From contig NZ_SDLV01000047.1 of the NCBI RefSeq assembly GCF_004916905.1, positions 124,001 through 188,000 on the forward strand: 64,000 bases of DNA. Direction: 5' to 3'. The position numbers and the translations under genes were made by a program. Each line of letters begins with the position of its first letter. The stretch's first letter is position 1. Source of the DNA: Chryseobacterium candidae (GTDB lineage: Bacteria; Bacteroidota; Bacteroidia; Flavobacteriales; Weeksellaceae). Below, in pieces: positions 17,057 to 25,605 of the stretch. The notes under the pieces were generated by a model that worked only from the letters and a program-made list of their open reading frames with translations, had not been told where the DNA came from and did no database searches.

Positions 17057-18052
17057 TTGAATTTCTTTAAAGCAGGATTATCCATTTTATTTTCTTTATT
17101 TGTTCTTCAGGTAAAAGCACAGTCAGATACCTTAAACATCAAGTCTTATGCAGAACAGGTGATGATTCGCCTTAATCTTGATACGAATCTTGAAAAATAC
17201 ATTCTTTCCCAGGGAAAAAACGATAAAATAGAACTGTCTATCAATAACAAAACTAGAACATCTGTATCCGTTGACTATCGTGTTATAAGTGCTACCATTT
17301 CTTTTTCTCCCCAATTTATCCCGGGAAATAATGAGGATGATTTGAAAGGAAAAAGCTCCTATACAGATTTGAGCTTCAGGTTTTTCCCAAAAAGATTTAT
17401 CCAGAATATTTATTATAAAAAAGTAAAGGGATTTTATGTGGAAAATATGAAAGATTTTATTCCGGATTGGAAGGAGACAGATGCTTATTTACAGTTTCCG
17501 GACCTAAAAGTACTGAGTTTTGGTGGAACAACATCATACGTACTCAATAAAAATTTCTCAGCCAAAAGTATATATACTCACAGTGAATGGCAGAAAAAAA
17601 GCAGCGGAAGCTGGATTCCCTATCTGGATTATGATGTTAGCTTTTTTACCAACACAATCAATGAAGTGAAAAACAAAGAGGTTCAGTATAAGATAGGCGG
17701 TAATATGGGATACTTTTATAATTGCATTATAAAAGATAAGGTAAATATTGCTCCTTATCTTTCTGTAGGTCTTGGGGGACAGTTTTCAAGCTCCACTGAG
17801 GAGAATAAGAAGAAAGAAAATGAACAGTTTGTAACCCTGAGAATGGAAGGAGGACTCCACGTCGGATATAATTCGGAACATTTACTTTTTGGAGCAAGAA
17901 TGAGCTTTAAGACTTATACCTATCAGAAAAACCAAGAGGCAGTAGAAAATAATAATCTGTACGGACTTATTTATCTGGGGTATCGTTTTGCACCACCGAG
18001 AGTTGTGAAAAATACCTATGATAAAGTCCAAAAAAAGATTCCTGTTTTATAA
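17057..18052 (+). CDS. Outer-membrane beta-barrel protein (DUF4421-like)
   Basis: A 331-residue protein. It starts with TTG at 17057: an in-frame stop lies at 17039-17041, and the TTG gives an intact signal peptide (MNFFKAGLSILFSLFVLQVKAQ). The mature part begins with LNIKSYAEQVMIRLNLDTN and continues as alternating aromatic strands ending in LYGLIYLGYRFAPPR, as in small outer-membrane barrels. The layout resembles the Bacteroidota DUF4421 family, which I name with moderate confidence. Function unknown. It precedes glmM by 66 nt but glmM has its own -7 box. Confidence 0.72.
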   Translation: MNFFKAGLSILFSLFVLQVKAQSDTLNIKSYAEQVMIRLNLDTNLEKYILSQGKNDKIELSINNKTRTSVSVDYRVISATISFSPQFIPGNNEDDLKGKSSYTDLSFRFFPKRFIQNIYYKKVKGFYVENMKDFIPDWKETDAYLQFPDLKVLSFGGTTSYVLNKNFSAKSIYTHSEWQKKSSGSWIPYLDYDVSFFTNTINEVKNKEVQYKIGGNMGYFYNCIIKDKVNIAPYLSVGLGGQFSSSTEENKKKENEQFVTLRMEGGLHVGYNSEHLLFGARMSFKTYTYQKNQEAVENNNLYGLIYLGYRFAPPRVVKNTYDKVQKKIPVL

Positions 18053-18070
18053 GTTGAAGGGTCTTTTAAG

Positions 18071-18078
18071 TATCTTTG
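18071..18078 (+). promoter_or_regulatory. Candidate -7 box for glmM
   Basis: TATCTTTG matches the Bacteroidota TAnnTTTG consensus and lies 40 nt before the glmM ATG. No TTTG is found at the usual distance upstream, so the -33 element is weak or absent. Confidence 0.5.
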
Positions 18079-18118
18079 CGTTGGAAAATTCAGAAAAACA
18101 AAATAAATTAAAAACATC

Positions 18119-19501
18119 ATGTCATTAATAAAATCTATTTCCGGAATTCGCGGAACCATTGGTGGTAAAGTAAATGATAACTTAACACCGCTGGATGTTG
18201 TAAAATTCGCATCTGCATTCGGAAGCTGGCTTCAAAATAATAAAAACAAAAAAGATCTTACGCTTATCATCGGTAGAGATGCAAGAATCTCCGGTCAGAT
18301 GGTATCTTCTTTAGTAACCGCTACATTGCAGGGATTAGGAATTAATGTGGTAGACCTGGGTCTTTCTACAACGCCTACAGTAGAAGTAATGGTTCCTGGG
18401 CTGAATGCGGACGGAGGAATTATCCTTACCGCTTCTCATAATCCAAAACAATGGAATGCTCTTAAGTTATTAAACGAAAAAGGAGAATTCATCAGCGGTG
18501 AAAACGGTGCTGAAGTATTGGCCCTGGCAGAAAGTGAAGACTTCAACTATGCAGAAGTAGATGATCTTGGAAAATATGAAACAAGAGATGATGCTTTTGA
18601 TATCCATATTCAGCAGATTCTGGATTTACCAATGGTAGATGCAGAAGCCATCAAAGCAAAGAATTTTAAGGTTGTTCTTGATGCGGTAAACTCTACAGGA
18701 GGAATTGCCATTCCTATGCTTTTGGATAAATTAGGATGCGAAACGATTAAATTATACTGTGAGCCTACAGGTCACTTCCCACACAATCCTGAACCTTTAA
18801 AAGAACATTTGGGAGATATCTGTGAATTGGTGAAGAAAGAAAATGCAGATTTAGGAATCGTTGTAGATCCGGATGTAGACAGATTAGCTCTCATTGATGA
18901 AAAAGGAGAAATGTTTGGTGAAGAATACACATTGGTAGCGGTTGCAGATTATTTATTGAAAAATAAAAACGGAGTTGCTATTTCCAATCTTTCTTCAAGC
19001 CGTGCACTGAAAGATGTGGCACAAACCCATAATTCAGAATACTTTGCAAGTGCTGTGGGAGAAGTAAACGTAGTCACCCTGATGAAAGAGAAAAATGCTG
19101 TCATCGGAGGAGAAGGAAACGGAGGAATTATCTACCCTGAGTTACATTACGGAAGAGACTCTTTAATAGGAGTTGCGCTTTTCCTGACTCATTTAGCCAA
19201 AGAAAATAAAACCGTTTCTGAACTGAGAGCAGGATATCCGAGCTATTTTATGGGGAAAAAGAAAATAGAACTTACACCAGAGATTGATGTAGATGCTGTC
19301 TTAAGTAAAATGGAGCAGGAATATCAGAATGAAGAAGTTTCTACAGTAGATGGTGTAAAAATAGACTTTGAAAACAACTGGGTCCACCTTAGAAAATCCA
19401 ATACGGAGCCGATTATCAGAATCTATACTGAAGCTAAATCTCAGGAGGAAGCAGATCAGTTAGGTGATGATATCATTAGCAAAATCAGAAGTTTAATCTA
19501 A
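18119..19501 (+). CDS. glmM: Phosphoglucosamine mutase (phosphohexomutase family)
   Basis: A 460-residue alpha-D-phosphohexomutase. The catalytic phosphoserine loop TASHNP places Ser at residue 106. The Mg-binding DPDVDR loop is at 250-255, the sugar-specificity loop GEGNGG follows near 341-346, and the C-terminal phosphate-binding RKSNTEPIIRIY is intact. The enzyme converts glucosamine-6-phosphate to glucosamine-1-phosphate for peptidoglycan and lipid A. In Bacteroidota this enzyme type is annotated as GlmM, although a broader phosphoglucomutase/phosphomannomutase activity cannot be excluded from sequence. A terminator follows. Confidence 0.92.
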   Translation: MSLIKSISGIRGTIGGKVNDNLTPLDVVKFASAFGSWLQNNKNKKDLTLIIGRDARISGQMVSSLVTATLQGLGINVVDLGLSTTPTVEVMVPGLNADGGIILTASHNPKQWNALKLLNEKGEFISGENGAEVLALAESEDFNYAEVDDLGKYETRDDAFDIHIQQILDLPMVDAEAIKAKNFKVVLDAVNSTGGIAIPMLLDKLGCETIKLYCEPTGHFPHNPEPLKEHLGDICELVKKENADLGIVVDPDVDRLALIDEKGEMFGEEYTLVAVADYLLKNKNGVAISNLSSSRALKDVAQTHNSEYFASAVGEVNVVTLMKEKNAVIGGEGNGGIIYPELHYGRDSLIGVALFLTHLAKENKTVSELRAGYPSYFMGKKKIELTPEIDVDAVLSKMEQEYQNEEVSTVDGVKIDFENNWVHLRKSNTEPIIRIYTEAKSQEEADQLGDDIISKIRSLI

Positions 19502-19510
19502 AAATACAGG

Positions 19511-19538
19511 AAGAACGGACAATGAGTCTGTTCTTTTT
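19511..19538 (+). terminator. Intrinsic terminator after glmM
   Basis: AAGAACGGAC pairs with GTCTGTTCTT (one G-T pair) around AATGA and runs into a stretch of T residues. Confidence 0.85.
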
Positions 19539-19879
19539 TTATATCAGAAATGTTTCAGGCAGCTGTGGATGGAAAAATTAAAATGGAGACACAAGAAATA
19601 GATAGTAAAGATATCGAATCGGCATGAAACGCTGAGATACAAAACGGAAAACACCTTGTTATAAGAATTTAACCCCAATTTCCGGTTTTTTATCCACAAT
19701 CCTTTTATCGGTTTTCTTTTTTTACTATTTTTATAATAGAAATTTATGAAATGGAAAATTCAAAAAAAAGTTGCAACTTTGCATAAATATTTGAATATCA
19801 GTTTCAGATATATTATTAATTAAACGTTTGCCGAGGTTTGTAAGCAAATTCAAACGTTGGGCCGACAAAGAGGACACTA
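19539..19879. other. 341-bp intergenic leader region before the TPR gene
   Basis: No gene was found. Near its end, AACGTTTG (19823-19830) and CAAACGTT (19851-19858) form an 8-bp inverted repeat around a 20-nt loop, 22 nt before the TTG start of the TPR gene, so the leader RNA can fold. A CAACTTTG at 19774-19781 is one base from the -7 consensus and would give a leader of roughly 90 nt. Confidence 0.45.
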
Positions 19880-21262
19880 TTGGAAGAGTATTTTGGAAAT
19901 GAACTTGTAAAAAAGTTCGAGGAAATGATGGAAAACAATGACGAATTCTACTTTGATACAGAAGAGTTGGAAGACATTATTGTTTATTATTTGGAGCTTG
20001 GGGATTTTAATTACGCTGACATGGCTGTTAATTATGGACTAAAGCTTCACCCTAATTCGTTGGATATTAAGATTAAAAGACTTGAGATCCTTCTGGAGTG
20101 GGAAGAGTATAATACGGCGAAAGAACTTATTGACGAACTGAAAGGCGCTTCTATGGAGAATACAGACTTTTTGGTTTGCTACGCCAAGTATTATTCGAAC
20201 CTAGGAAATCCCAGAAAATCCATTGAAATCTGCAAAAAAGCTTTAACATTAGAGGAAGAAGAAAACTTTCTCCACAACTTTATTGCGGATGAATATGTGA
20301 ATCTCGGAGATCCTTTTAACGCTCTTAAACATTACAGAAAAGCACTGAAGGAAGATCCTACGGATGAATATTCGCTGGAAAATGCTATGGTATGCTTCAG
20401 TGACCTGAATAAGAGTGAGGAGGCTATTGCCTTTCTTAATGAATATTTAGATGAATTCCCTTATTCTGAAACCGCATGGTTTGAATACGGACAATTCTAC
20501 TTCAACAGAAAAAATTATGACGAAGCGATAAGAGGCTACGACTATTTGCTGGCAATCAACTCAAACTCTGTAGGAGTATATGCCAATAAAGCAGCTTGTT
20601 ATGAAGCTTTGGGACAATACCAAAAGGCGATCGAAACTTATGAAGAAATGCTGGAGCTTGAATATACAAAAGCATTTACTTTTTATAAGATCGGATTGTG
20701 CAATAAGGCCCTGAAACAGCCTATTTTAGCATTAAACGCGTTCCAGAAATCACTTAGAGAAGATCCTCAGTTCTATCTTGCCATGATGGAGCAGTCTTAT
20801 CTTTATGAAGAGATGGGCGGAATGTCTGAAGCATTGCATTTTGCCAAAGAAGCTACCCAGCTCAATGAAAACAATCTTGATTATCAAAAGAGACTGGCAT
20901 TCCTGTTCATTGATTCAGGAAAGTTTGAAGAAAGCCTTTCCTGTCTTAAAAAACTGGTGGATGCAGAGCCGTCAAGATTCTATAACTGGTATGCCTATTC
21001 AGAAGTTTTGATGTTGGTAGGAGAGTATGAAGATGCGGTAACGGTTTTGAACAGAGCCATTAAAAAGCATTACAGAGCAGAGCTGTTTTATCAGCTTAGT
21101 AATTGCTTTTACAATCTGAAAGACCAGGATAAAGGTATGGAATCACTTCAAAAAGCACTTGAACTTGATCCTTCTCTAGCTAAGGATATGCAGAAAAAAT
21201 ATCCTTTCATTAAAGACGAAGTGAAAAAGGTAAAAGCCAGCAAAGTGAAGAAAAAGAACTAG
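19880..21262 (+). CDS. Tetratricopeptide-repeat protein
   Basis: A 460-residue cytoplasmic all-helical protein made of about ten TPR units; clear examples read AWFEYGQFYFNRKNYDEAIRGYDY and GVYANKAACYEALGQYQKAIETYEE-type helices. It starts with TTG at 19880, preceded by the purine-rich AAAGAGGAC. No signal peptide or catalytic domain is present, so it is likely a scaffold or assembly factor. The C-terminus is a lysine-rich tail. Proteins of this design are conserved in Flavobacteriia but lack an assigned role. A strong terminator follows at once. Confidence 0.88.
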   Translation: MEEYFGNELVKKFEEMMENNDEFYFDTEELEDIIVYYLELGDFNYADMAVNYGLKLHPNSLDIKIKRLEILLEWEEYNTAKELIDELKGASMENTDFLVCYAKYYSNLGNPRKSIEICKKALTLEEEENFLHNFIADEYVNLGDPFNALKHYRKALKEDPTDEYSLENAMVCFSDLNKSEEAIAFLNEYLDEFPYSETAWFEYGQFYFNRKNYDEAIRGYDYLLAINSNSVGVYANKAACYEALGQYQKAIETYEEMLELEYTKAFTFYKIGLCNKALKQPILALNAFQKSLREDPQFYLAMMEQSYLYEEMGGMSEALHFAKEATQLNENNLDYQKRLAFLFIDSGKFEESLSCLKKLVDAEPSRFYNWYAYSEVLMLVGEYEDAVTVLNRAIKKHYRAELFYQLSNCFYNLKDQDKGMESLQKALELDPSLAKDMQKKYPFIKDEVKKVKASKVKKKN

Positions 21263-21280
21263 AAGAATCTAAAATAAGAG

Positions 21281-21308
21281 AAAAAACCTGCAGAAATGCA
21301 GGTTTTTT
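21281..21308. terminator. Intrinsic terminator between converging genes
   Basis: 12-bp stem AAAAAACCTGCA with its complement around GAAA, running into T residues on the plus strand and serving the opposite strand as well. It ends where the minus-strand lipoprotein gene stops. Confidence 0.9.
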
Positions 21309-22175
21309 TTATTGATAATTGTATTCGTAGAAAAATTTATCCGGAGCGCTGGTGTTTGCATTTCCGTTCATATCAAGAGACTGTCTGCTTTCTTCAGATG
21401 GATAACCTGCAGTATTAAAAGTGGTGGTATACTTATGAGAGGTAGCTCCGGTAACTGTTCCTCCTCCGGCTGTAGCATGGGTGAACTCTCCTTTATAAGT
21501 ACTTAAGCTGTTTTTTATATTCGAAAATAGCATGCTTACCCCGTCACTGTTCTCATTTCCGTTGAATATGATTTTGTCAAAGCCTTTTACATTTTTAAAA
21601 GGATAGTTTTTTTCTGTGTAAGTATAAGTCTCTTTTTCGTTATAATTAACGGTATTTCCATTAACAGTTCCGGTTCCTGATCCTACGCTGCTTACCATAT
21701 TTCCATTGTTATAAGTAAATACACTGTTGATGGTGGAAGAACCTGCAATTCCCGAATTTGTCTCTCTTTTCACCTTGATTTCCGTATTACTGGTGTAGTT
21801 ATAGGTAAATGTAACCGTATTTTGAACAGTTCCGGTAGTAGAATATTCCTTAACAACCGCTGAAGCCATACGTCCATTGGAATATCCATATTCCACAGCA
21901 CTTTCAAGAACATTATTTTCGTAATTCTTAATGCCCGAAACATAATCATCGGTATAAGAAAACTCCACTCTTTGTCCATGATTAATGTTGTTCATCATAC
22001 TGATGATTTTGGTTCCGTTGTAATTGATTTTCATTACAATACCGTCCATGGTCATCTTCGTGGGAAGAATTACACTTTGATTAGACGGATCACTGTTGTC
22101 AAAAGGAGTGTCGTCAGAATTGTAACAGGAAAGTACAGATAAGGCTACAGACCCCAAAAGTAGAAGTTTTTTCAT
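21309..22175 (-). CDS. Putative lipoprotein with YD-like beta repeats
   Basis: A 288-residue protein with a lipoprotein signal (MKKLLLLGSVALSVLSC; Cys17 as lipid site) followed by an acidic linker. The mature part has repeated short motifs such as VEYGYSNGRMASAV, FTYNYTSNTEI and FTYNNGNMVSSV. These resemble the YD/RHS-like strands of Bacteroidota DUF4595-type lipoproteins. It is probably anchored in the outer membrane. It is the last gene of a minus-strand run that starts with the DUF3127 gene. Function unknown. Confidence 0.75.
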   Translation of the reverse strand: MKKLLLLGSVALSVLSCYNSDDTPFDNSDPSNQSVILPTKMTMDGIVMKINYNGTKIISMMNNINHGQRVEFSYTDDYVSGIKNYENNVLESAVEYGYSNGRMASAVVKEYSTTGTVQNTVTFTYNYTSNTEIKVKRETNSGIAGSSTINSVFTYNNGNMVSSVGSGTGTVNGNTVNYNEKETYTYTEKNYPFKNVKGFDKIIFNGNENSDGVSMLFSNIKNSLSTYKGEFTHATAGGGTVTGATSHKYTTTFNTAGYPSEESRQSLDMNGNANTSAPDKFFYEYNYQ

Positions 22176-22223
22176 AGTTATAAGTTATAATCAACCAAAT
22201 ATAATTTAATTTATAATATGATT

Positions 22224-23102
22224 TTATTTTTTTGGATTTGTTCTTAAAAAGATGAGTCCTGCGATAATAATTCCAGCACCCGTAAATTGTAAATAAGTGA
22301 GTTTTTCACCATCAATTATTCCCCAGATAATAGCAACAATAGGCATAACTAAGGTAACAGTGGATGCGAAGAGGGGAGAGGAAACTTTTAATAGACGGTA
22401 GTTCATCATCATGGCCAGGCCGGTCCCGAAAACAGATAAAAGGCTGACAAACATAAGTCCCATCAGATTATCCTTCGAAAAACTGAATTCCGAAAAGAAT
22501 CCTGTACCTGTGAGTGCAATAATGGATGGCAGCAACAAAACAAAGGAAAAAACAAAAGCAGATAAAACCGTAGAAGAGACATCCATCAGCTTTGATTTTA
22601 CAGTTGTGGTACTTAGTGCATAGCATAAAGTAGCCAATAAAAGGAGCAGAATAGGGATCATTTTCAGCTCTTTGCTGTCTCCTCCTCCAAATGCGAGTAT
22701 GCATACTCCGGTAAAGCTTATTAGGGTTCCTGTAATCTGTTTTTTCGTGGTTTCAAACTTCCAGACCAGTGCACCTACAATAATCACAAAAATGGGCATC
22801 ATGGAGTTGATGATTCCGGCAATACTACTGCTTATTTCCGTTTCAGCAATCGGAAACAGAAACATGGGAATGAAATTTCCGGTGAAGGCAGCCAGAATTA
22901 ACCATTTTAAATGTTTTTTAGGGAAAAGTTTGTAATTGGAAATAGCCACCGGAAGAAGAATAATCCCGGCAATAAGAACTCTTAAAGACCCAACCTGAAA
23001 CGGATTGAAATGCTCCAGCGATTTTTTGATTAAAATAAAGGATGATCCCCAGATAATACTCAGAACCACCAGAAGAACCCATTTTTCTTTATCTGCGTTC
23101 AT
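22224..23102 (-). CDS. EamA-family (DMT superfamily) transporter
   Basis: A 292-residue inner-membrane protein with ten predicted helices in two EamA halves; the first opens with VLSIIWGSSFILIKKSL, and a matching second half begins near residue 150. The WGSSF signature early in helix 1 is typical of the drug/metabolite exporters. Its start overlaps the aat stop by 14 nt, indicating co-expression. The substrate (amino acid, metabolite or drug) cannot be predicted. Confidence 0.88.
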   Translation of the reverse strand: MNADKEKWVLLVVLSIIWGSSFILIKKSLEHFNPFQVGSLRVLIAGIILLPVAISNYKLFPKKHLKWLILAAFTGNFIPMFLFPIAETEISSSIAGIINSMMPIFVIIVGALVWKFETTKKQITGTLISFTGVCILAFGGGDSKELKMIPILLLLLATLCYALSTTTVKSKLMDVSSTVLSAFVFSFVLLLPSIIALTGTGFFSEFSFSKDNLMGLMFVSLLSVFGTGLAMMMNYRLLKVSSPLFASTVTLVMPIVAIIWGIIDGEKLTYLQFTGAGIIIAGLIFLRTNPKK

Positions 23103-23676
23103 TATTTTCGTGTAAGATTTTTAGAAATTCTTTTTTAGGAATCATTTTCGCCCCCAGACTCTCCAGATGTTCTGTATGTGATTGGCAGTCAATTAACTCA
23201 AGGTTGTCTTTGTTGCTTTCTACAAAGTTGATAAAACCTGCTTTTGAAGCATTACTTACCCTGGCAAACATACTTTCTCCGCAGAATACATTTCCAATCT
23301 GCAATCCGTAAAAACCGCCAACAAGTTCTTCACCCTGCCATACTTCAATACTTTTGGCCAAGCCGTATTGATGAAGCCGGATAAAAGATTCCATCAATTC
23401 ATCAGAAAGCCATGTTCCTGACTGTCCTTTTCTTGTAGCCTGCTGGCAATTCCTGATCACTTCTCTGAAATTCTTATTCTCGGAGAAAGTAAAAACATTT
23501 CTGTTGAGTATCTTTCTCATAGACTTGGAAACTTTTAATTCTTCAGGAATAAGAACAAATCTTGGATCGGGACACCACCAAAGGATTTCCTCACCGGGAT
23601 TGTACCAAGGAAAAATACCGAGCTGGTAAGCAAACCAAATACGTTCTACAGACAGGTCGCCACCAAAAGCAACCAC
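23089..23676 (-). CDS. aat: Leucyl/phenylalanyl-tRNA-protein transferase, N-terminus disrupted by a stop
   Basis: The body is a normal Aat: GDLSVERIWFAYQLGIFPWY, ILWWCPDPRFVL, a GTWLSDELMESF segment and VGGFYGLQIGNVFCGESMF. Aat adds Leu or Phe to N-terminal Lys/Arg for N-degron proteolysis. From the GTG at 23676 the product is 195 residues and lacks the usual beginning. Reading further upstream in the same frame gives LDENEISFPDPELYDGHEG, which looks like genuine Aat N-terminus. An in-frame ATG at 23742-23740 is followed by GTC and then TGA (23736-23734). A single C-to-T change (CGA to TGA) at codon 3 would explain this. The gene may use the GTG, or be crippled. Confidence 0.8.
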   Translation of the reverse strand: MVAFGGDLSVERIWFAYQLGIFPWYNPGEEILWWCPDPRFVLIPEELKVSKSMRKILNRNVFTFSENKNFREVIRNCQQATRKGQSGTWLSDELMESFIRLHQYGLAKSIEVWQGEELVGGFYGLQIGNVFCGESMFARVSNASKAGFINFVESNKDNLELIDCQSHTEHLESLGAKMIPKKEFLKILHENNERR

Positions 23677-23801
23677 TCCCTCGTGGCCATCATACAGCTC
23701 AGGGTCAGGAAATGAAATCTCGTTTTCGTCTAATCAGACCATTTTTAGAAAAAAAATCCCACTTCAAAAAGCAGGATTTATATTTGATCTTTATTCTTTA
23801 A

Positions 23802-24179
23802 TTAAAAAGGCAAATCGTCATCATCGTCTCCGGCAAAAGGATTTTCGTTAGAAACTGGAGATGCTGATTGCTGAGGCATAGCCTGAGTAGGTTCTGAAGT
23901 ATTTTCAGAAACTTTTTCTATTCTCCACCCCGTAATAGAGTTGAAGTATTTCGTTTCACCCTGAGGAGAAACCCATTCTCTTCCTCTGATGTTGATTCCT
24001 ACCTTTACGTTTTCTCCTTCTTTAAGGTTATCTAATAAACTGATTTTATCAGACAAAAATTCTATGTTTATCGGCTGTGGATACTGTTCCTGGGTCAAAA
24101 TAACCATTTCTCTTTTTTGAAACCCGCTCGCAAATGTTTGAGCATCAAAAAGTTTCTTTACCGTTCCTTGTAATTCCAT
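23802..24179 (-). CDS. DUF3127 OB-fold protein with SSB-like acidic C-terminal tip
   Basis: I chose the ATG at 24179 (MELQGTVKKLFDAQ, 125 residues) because upstream in-frame codons are hydrophobic and overlap promoter-like sequence. Residues 1-85 match the DUF3127 pattern (GFQKREMVILTQEQYPQPI, WVSPQGETKYFNSI, GWRIEK), a small OB-fold seen in Bacteroidota. The tail is Pro/Ser/Gln-rich and ends in five Asp then Leu-Pro-Phe. Such an acidic tip with terminal Pro-Phe is the protein-interaction end of bacterial single-stranded-DNA-binding proteins, so a role in DNA metabolism is suggested. It heads the minus-strand run containing aat. Confidence 0.85.
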   Translation of the reverse strand: MELQGTVKKLFDAQTFASGFQKREMVILTQEQYPQPINIEFLSDKISLLDNLKEGENVKVGINIRGREWVSPQGETKYFNSITGWRIEKVSENTSEPTQAMPQQSASPVSNENPFAGDDDDDLPF

Positions 24180-24276
24180 ATCGTAAATATTAACGATGTA
24201 AAAGTATGAAAATGAAATGTAATAAAAGAAGGCATGAAAAAAAAATATGGAAATTTTATTTTTTTTTCCTGAAAAG

Positions 24277-24307
24277 TTTGGTGATAAAGGAAATTGTCCT
24301 ATATTTG
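24277..24307 (+). promoter_or_regulatory. Promoter of the tRNA operon
   Basis: TTTG (24277-24280), 19 nt, TATATTTG (24300-24307): a full match to the Bacteroidota housekeeping promoter. Transcription should start near 24313, about 45 nt before the first tRNA. Confidence 0.9.
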
Positions 24308-24357
24308 CACTCACAAAAACGAAGCAAGCTCTTTAAAACTTACAATATAAAAAACCA

Positions 24358-24439
24358 GCGGATGTGGTGTAATTGGTAGCCACGCCAGACTTAGGATCTG
24401 GTGCCGTGAGGCGTGGGGGTTCGAGTCCCTTCATCCGCA
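24358..24439 (+). tRNA. tRNA-Leu(UAG)
   Basis: 82 nt. The acceptor stem GCGGATG pairs with CATCCGC, with discriminator A. The anticodon loop CTTAGGA is flanked by CCAGA/TCTGG and gives anticodon UAG (reads CUA/CUG). A long variable arm, typical of Leu, and the TTCGAGT T-loop are present. CCA is not encoded. Confidence 0.96.
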
Positions 24440-24443
24440 CTAT

Positions 24444-24519
24444 GCGAAAATAGCTCAGCTGGTAGAGCACAACCTTGCCAAGGTTGGGGTCGCGGGTTCG
24501 AATCCCGTTTTTCGCTCCA
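24444..24519 (+). tRNA. tRNA-Gly(GCC)
   Basis: 76 nt including an encoded CCA. Acceptor GCGAAAA pairs with TTTTCGC; D-arm AGCTCAGCTGGTAGAGC; anticodon loop TTGCCAA within CAACC/GGTTG gives GCC; T-loop TTCGAAT. Only 4 nt separate it from the preceding tRNA-Leu. Confidence 0.96.
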
Positions 24520-24525
24520 CACCAT

Positions 24526-24609
24526 GCCCTGGTGGTGGAACTGGTAGACACGCAGGACTTAAAATCCTGTGTCCGCAAGGACGTACGGGTTCAAGTCCCG
24601 TCTGGGGTA
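24526..24609 (+). tRNA. tRNA-Leu(UAA)
   Basis: 84 nt. Acceptor GCCCTGG pairs with CTGGGGT using G-U pairs; D-arm TGGAACTGGTAGACA; anticodon loop CTTAAAA within CAGGA/TCCTG gives UAA; long variable arm GTCCGCAAGGAC; T-loop TTCAAGT; discriminator A, no encoded CCA. Third tRNA of the operon. Confidence 0.95.
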
Positions 24610-24610
24610 C

Positions 24611-24643
24611 AAAGCCCTCTGTAATTGGATTACGGAGGGCTTT
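24611..24643 (+). terminator. Intrinsic terminator of the tRNA operon
   Basis: 15-bp stem (AAAGCCCTCTGTAAT with ATTACGGAGGGCTTT, one G-T pair), TGG loop, then TTTTTTG. Confidence 0.93.
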
Positions 24644-24771
24644 TTTGTTTTCACTGCAATAAATCCCGGTTTGTTTTTTTATATTTAATTCATTATAATT
24701 TAAAAATAGTGAATCAAAAAGAAAAACCATATCATGTCTTTTGGTACATTTGCCACAGAAAAAATAAAACC

Positions 24772-25476
24772 ATGAAATTATTCAATACCATTGTAGTCGT
24801 TAGCATGATCGGTGCTTCTAGCCCATTATTCTCACAGACATCCAGCGAAAGCAAAGCCAAAGAAATTATAGAAAAAGCCATTCAGGCAGAAGGCGGGAAA
24901 AAACTTCTGAGCAGCATAAAAACGCTGTATTCCAAATCCGAAACGGTAATGGACGGACGAAATGTGTATTGGATTACCAAAGAAATGGTACCCAATAAAG
25001 GAAGCTTTGAAATTGAATATCAGGGAAGAATTGTTTACAAATCATGGTTTGACGGTAAAACAGGTTATGAACTGGTCAACGGTGAGAGAAAGCTGGCTGA
25101 TCCTGCTGAATTTAAAGATAAGGCCGACAGAAAGTATATCATGAATGAACTTGCTTACATAGATCCAAAATTATACAAGATTGAACTTATTGACGAAAAT
25201 CCGGATAAGATCTATTATAAAATAAAAGCAACCTATATAACAGGAAAGGTGACCTATCTGTATTACGATGTAAAGTCATTCTTTCTAAGCAAAGAAGAAA
25301 CGGTGGAAAATGGTGAAAAGAATACATTCTCTACGGTGTTACAAAGTGATTATAAAAAATTCGGGGATCTTTGGCATCCTACTAAATCGACTTTTGTTTC
25401 TGAAGATGGTAATCAGGAAACAACTCTTGTAGATTTGTATTATAATAAAAATATTGAGGATAAAGATTTTAAATAA
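24772..25476 (+). CDS. Exported LolA-like / outer-membrane-lipoprotein-sorting-like protein
   Basis: The ATG at 24772 gives a 234-residue protein with a signal peptide (MKLFNTIVVVSMIGASSPLFSQ). Upstream in-frame codons overlap the tRNA terminator and are rejected. The mature protein opens with an amphipathic helix (AKEIIEKAIQAEGGKKLLSSIKTL), then antiparallel strands such as GSFEIEYQGRIVYKSWFDGKTGYEL and DPKLYKIELIDENPDKIYYKIK. This order matches the LolA-like half-barrel proteins annotated as outer-membrane lipoprotein-sorting proteins in Bacteroidota. Actual lipoprotein carriage is not demonstrated. A TACATTTG at 24745-24752 may be its -7 box. Confidence 0.75.
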   Translation: MKLFNTIVVVSMIGASSPLFSQTSSESKAKEIIEKAIQAEGGKKLLSSIKTLYSKSETVMDGRNVYWITKEMVPNKGSFEIEYQGRIVYKSWFDGKTGYELVNGERKLADPAEFKDKADRKYIMNELAYIDPKLYKIELIDENPDKIYYKIKATYITGKVTYLYYDVKSFFLSKEETVENGEKNTFSTVLQSDYKKFGDLWHPTKSTFVSEDGNQETTLVDLYYNKNIEDKDFK

Positions 25477-25605
25477 TTGATTTACAATCTCTCCAGACTA
25501 AACCAAAAACCTTTTTAAATGCATTACAAGGGTTTTCTTTTTTAATAAGATGCACAAAAAACCGCCTCACAAGCTGCGAAACGGTTAAAATATATTGAGA
25601 GGTGA

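Noticed and set aside
19823..19858. Leader hairpin before the TPR gene considered as a riboswitch.
   Set aside because: Only one 8-bp stem was found, without a conserved ligand-binding core; kept as an unexplained leader feature.
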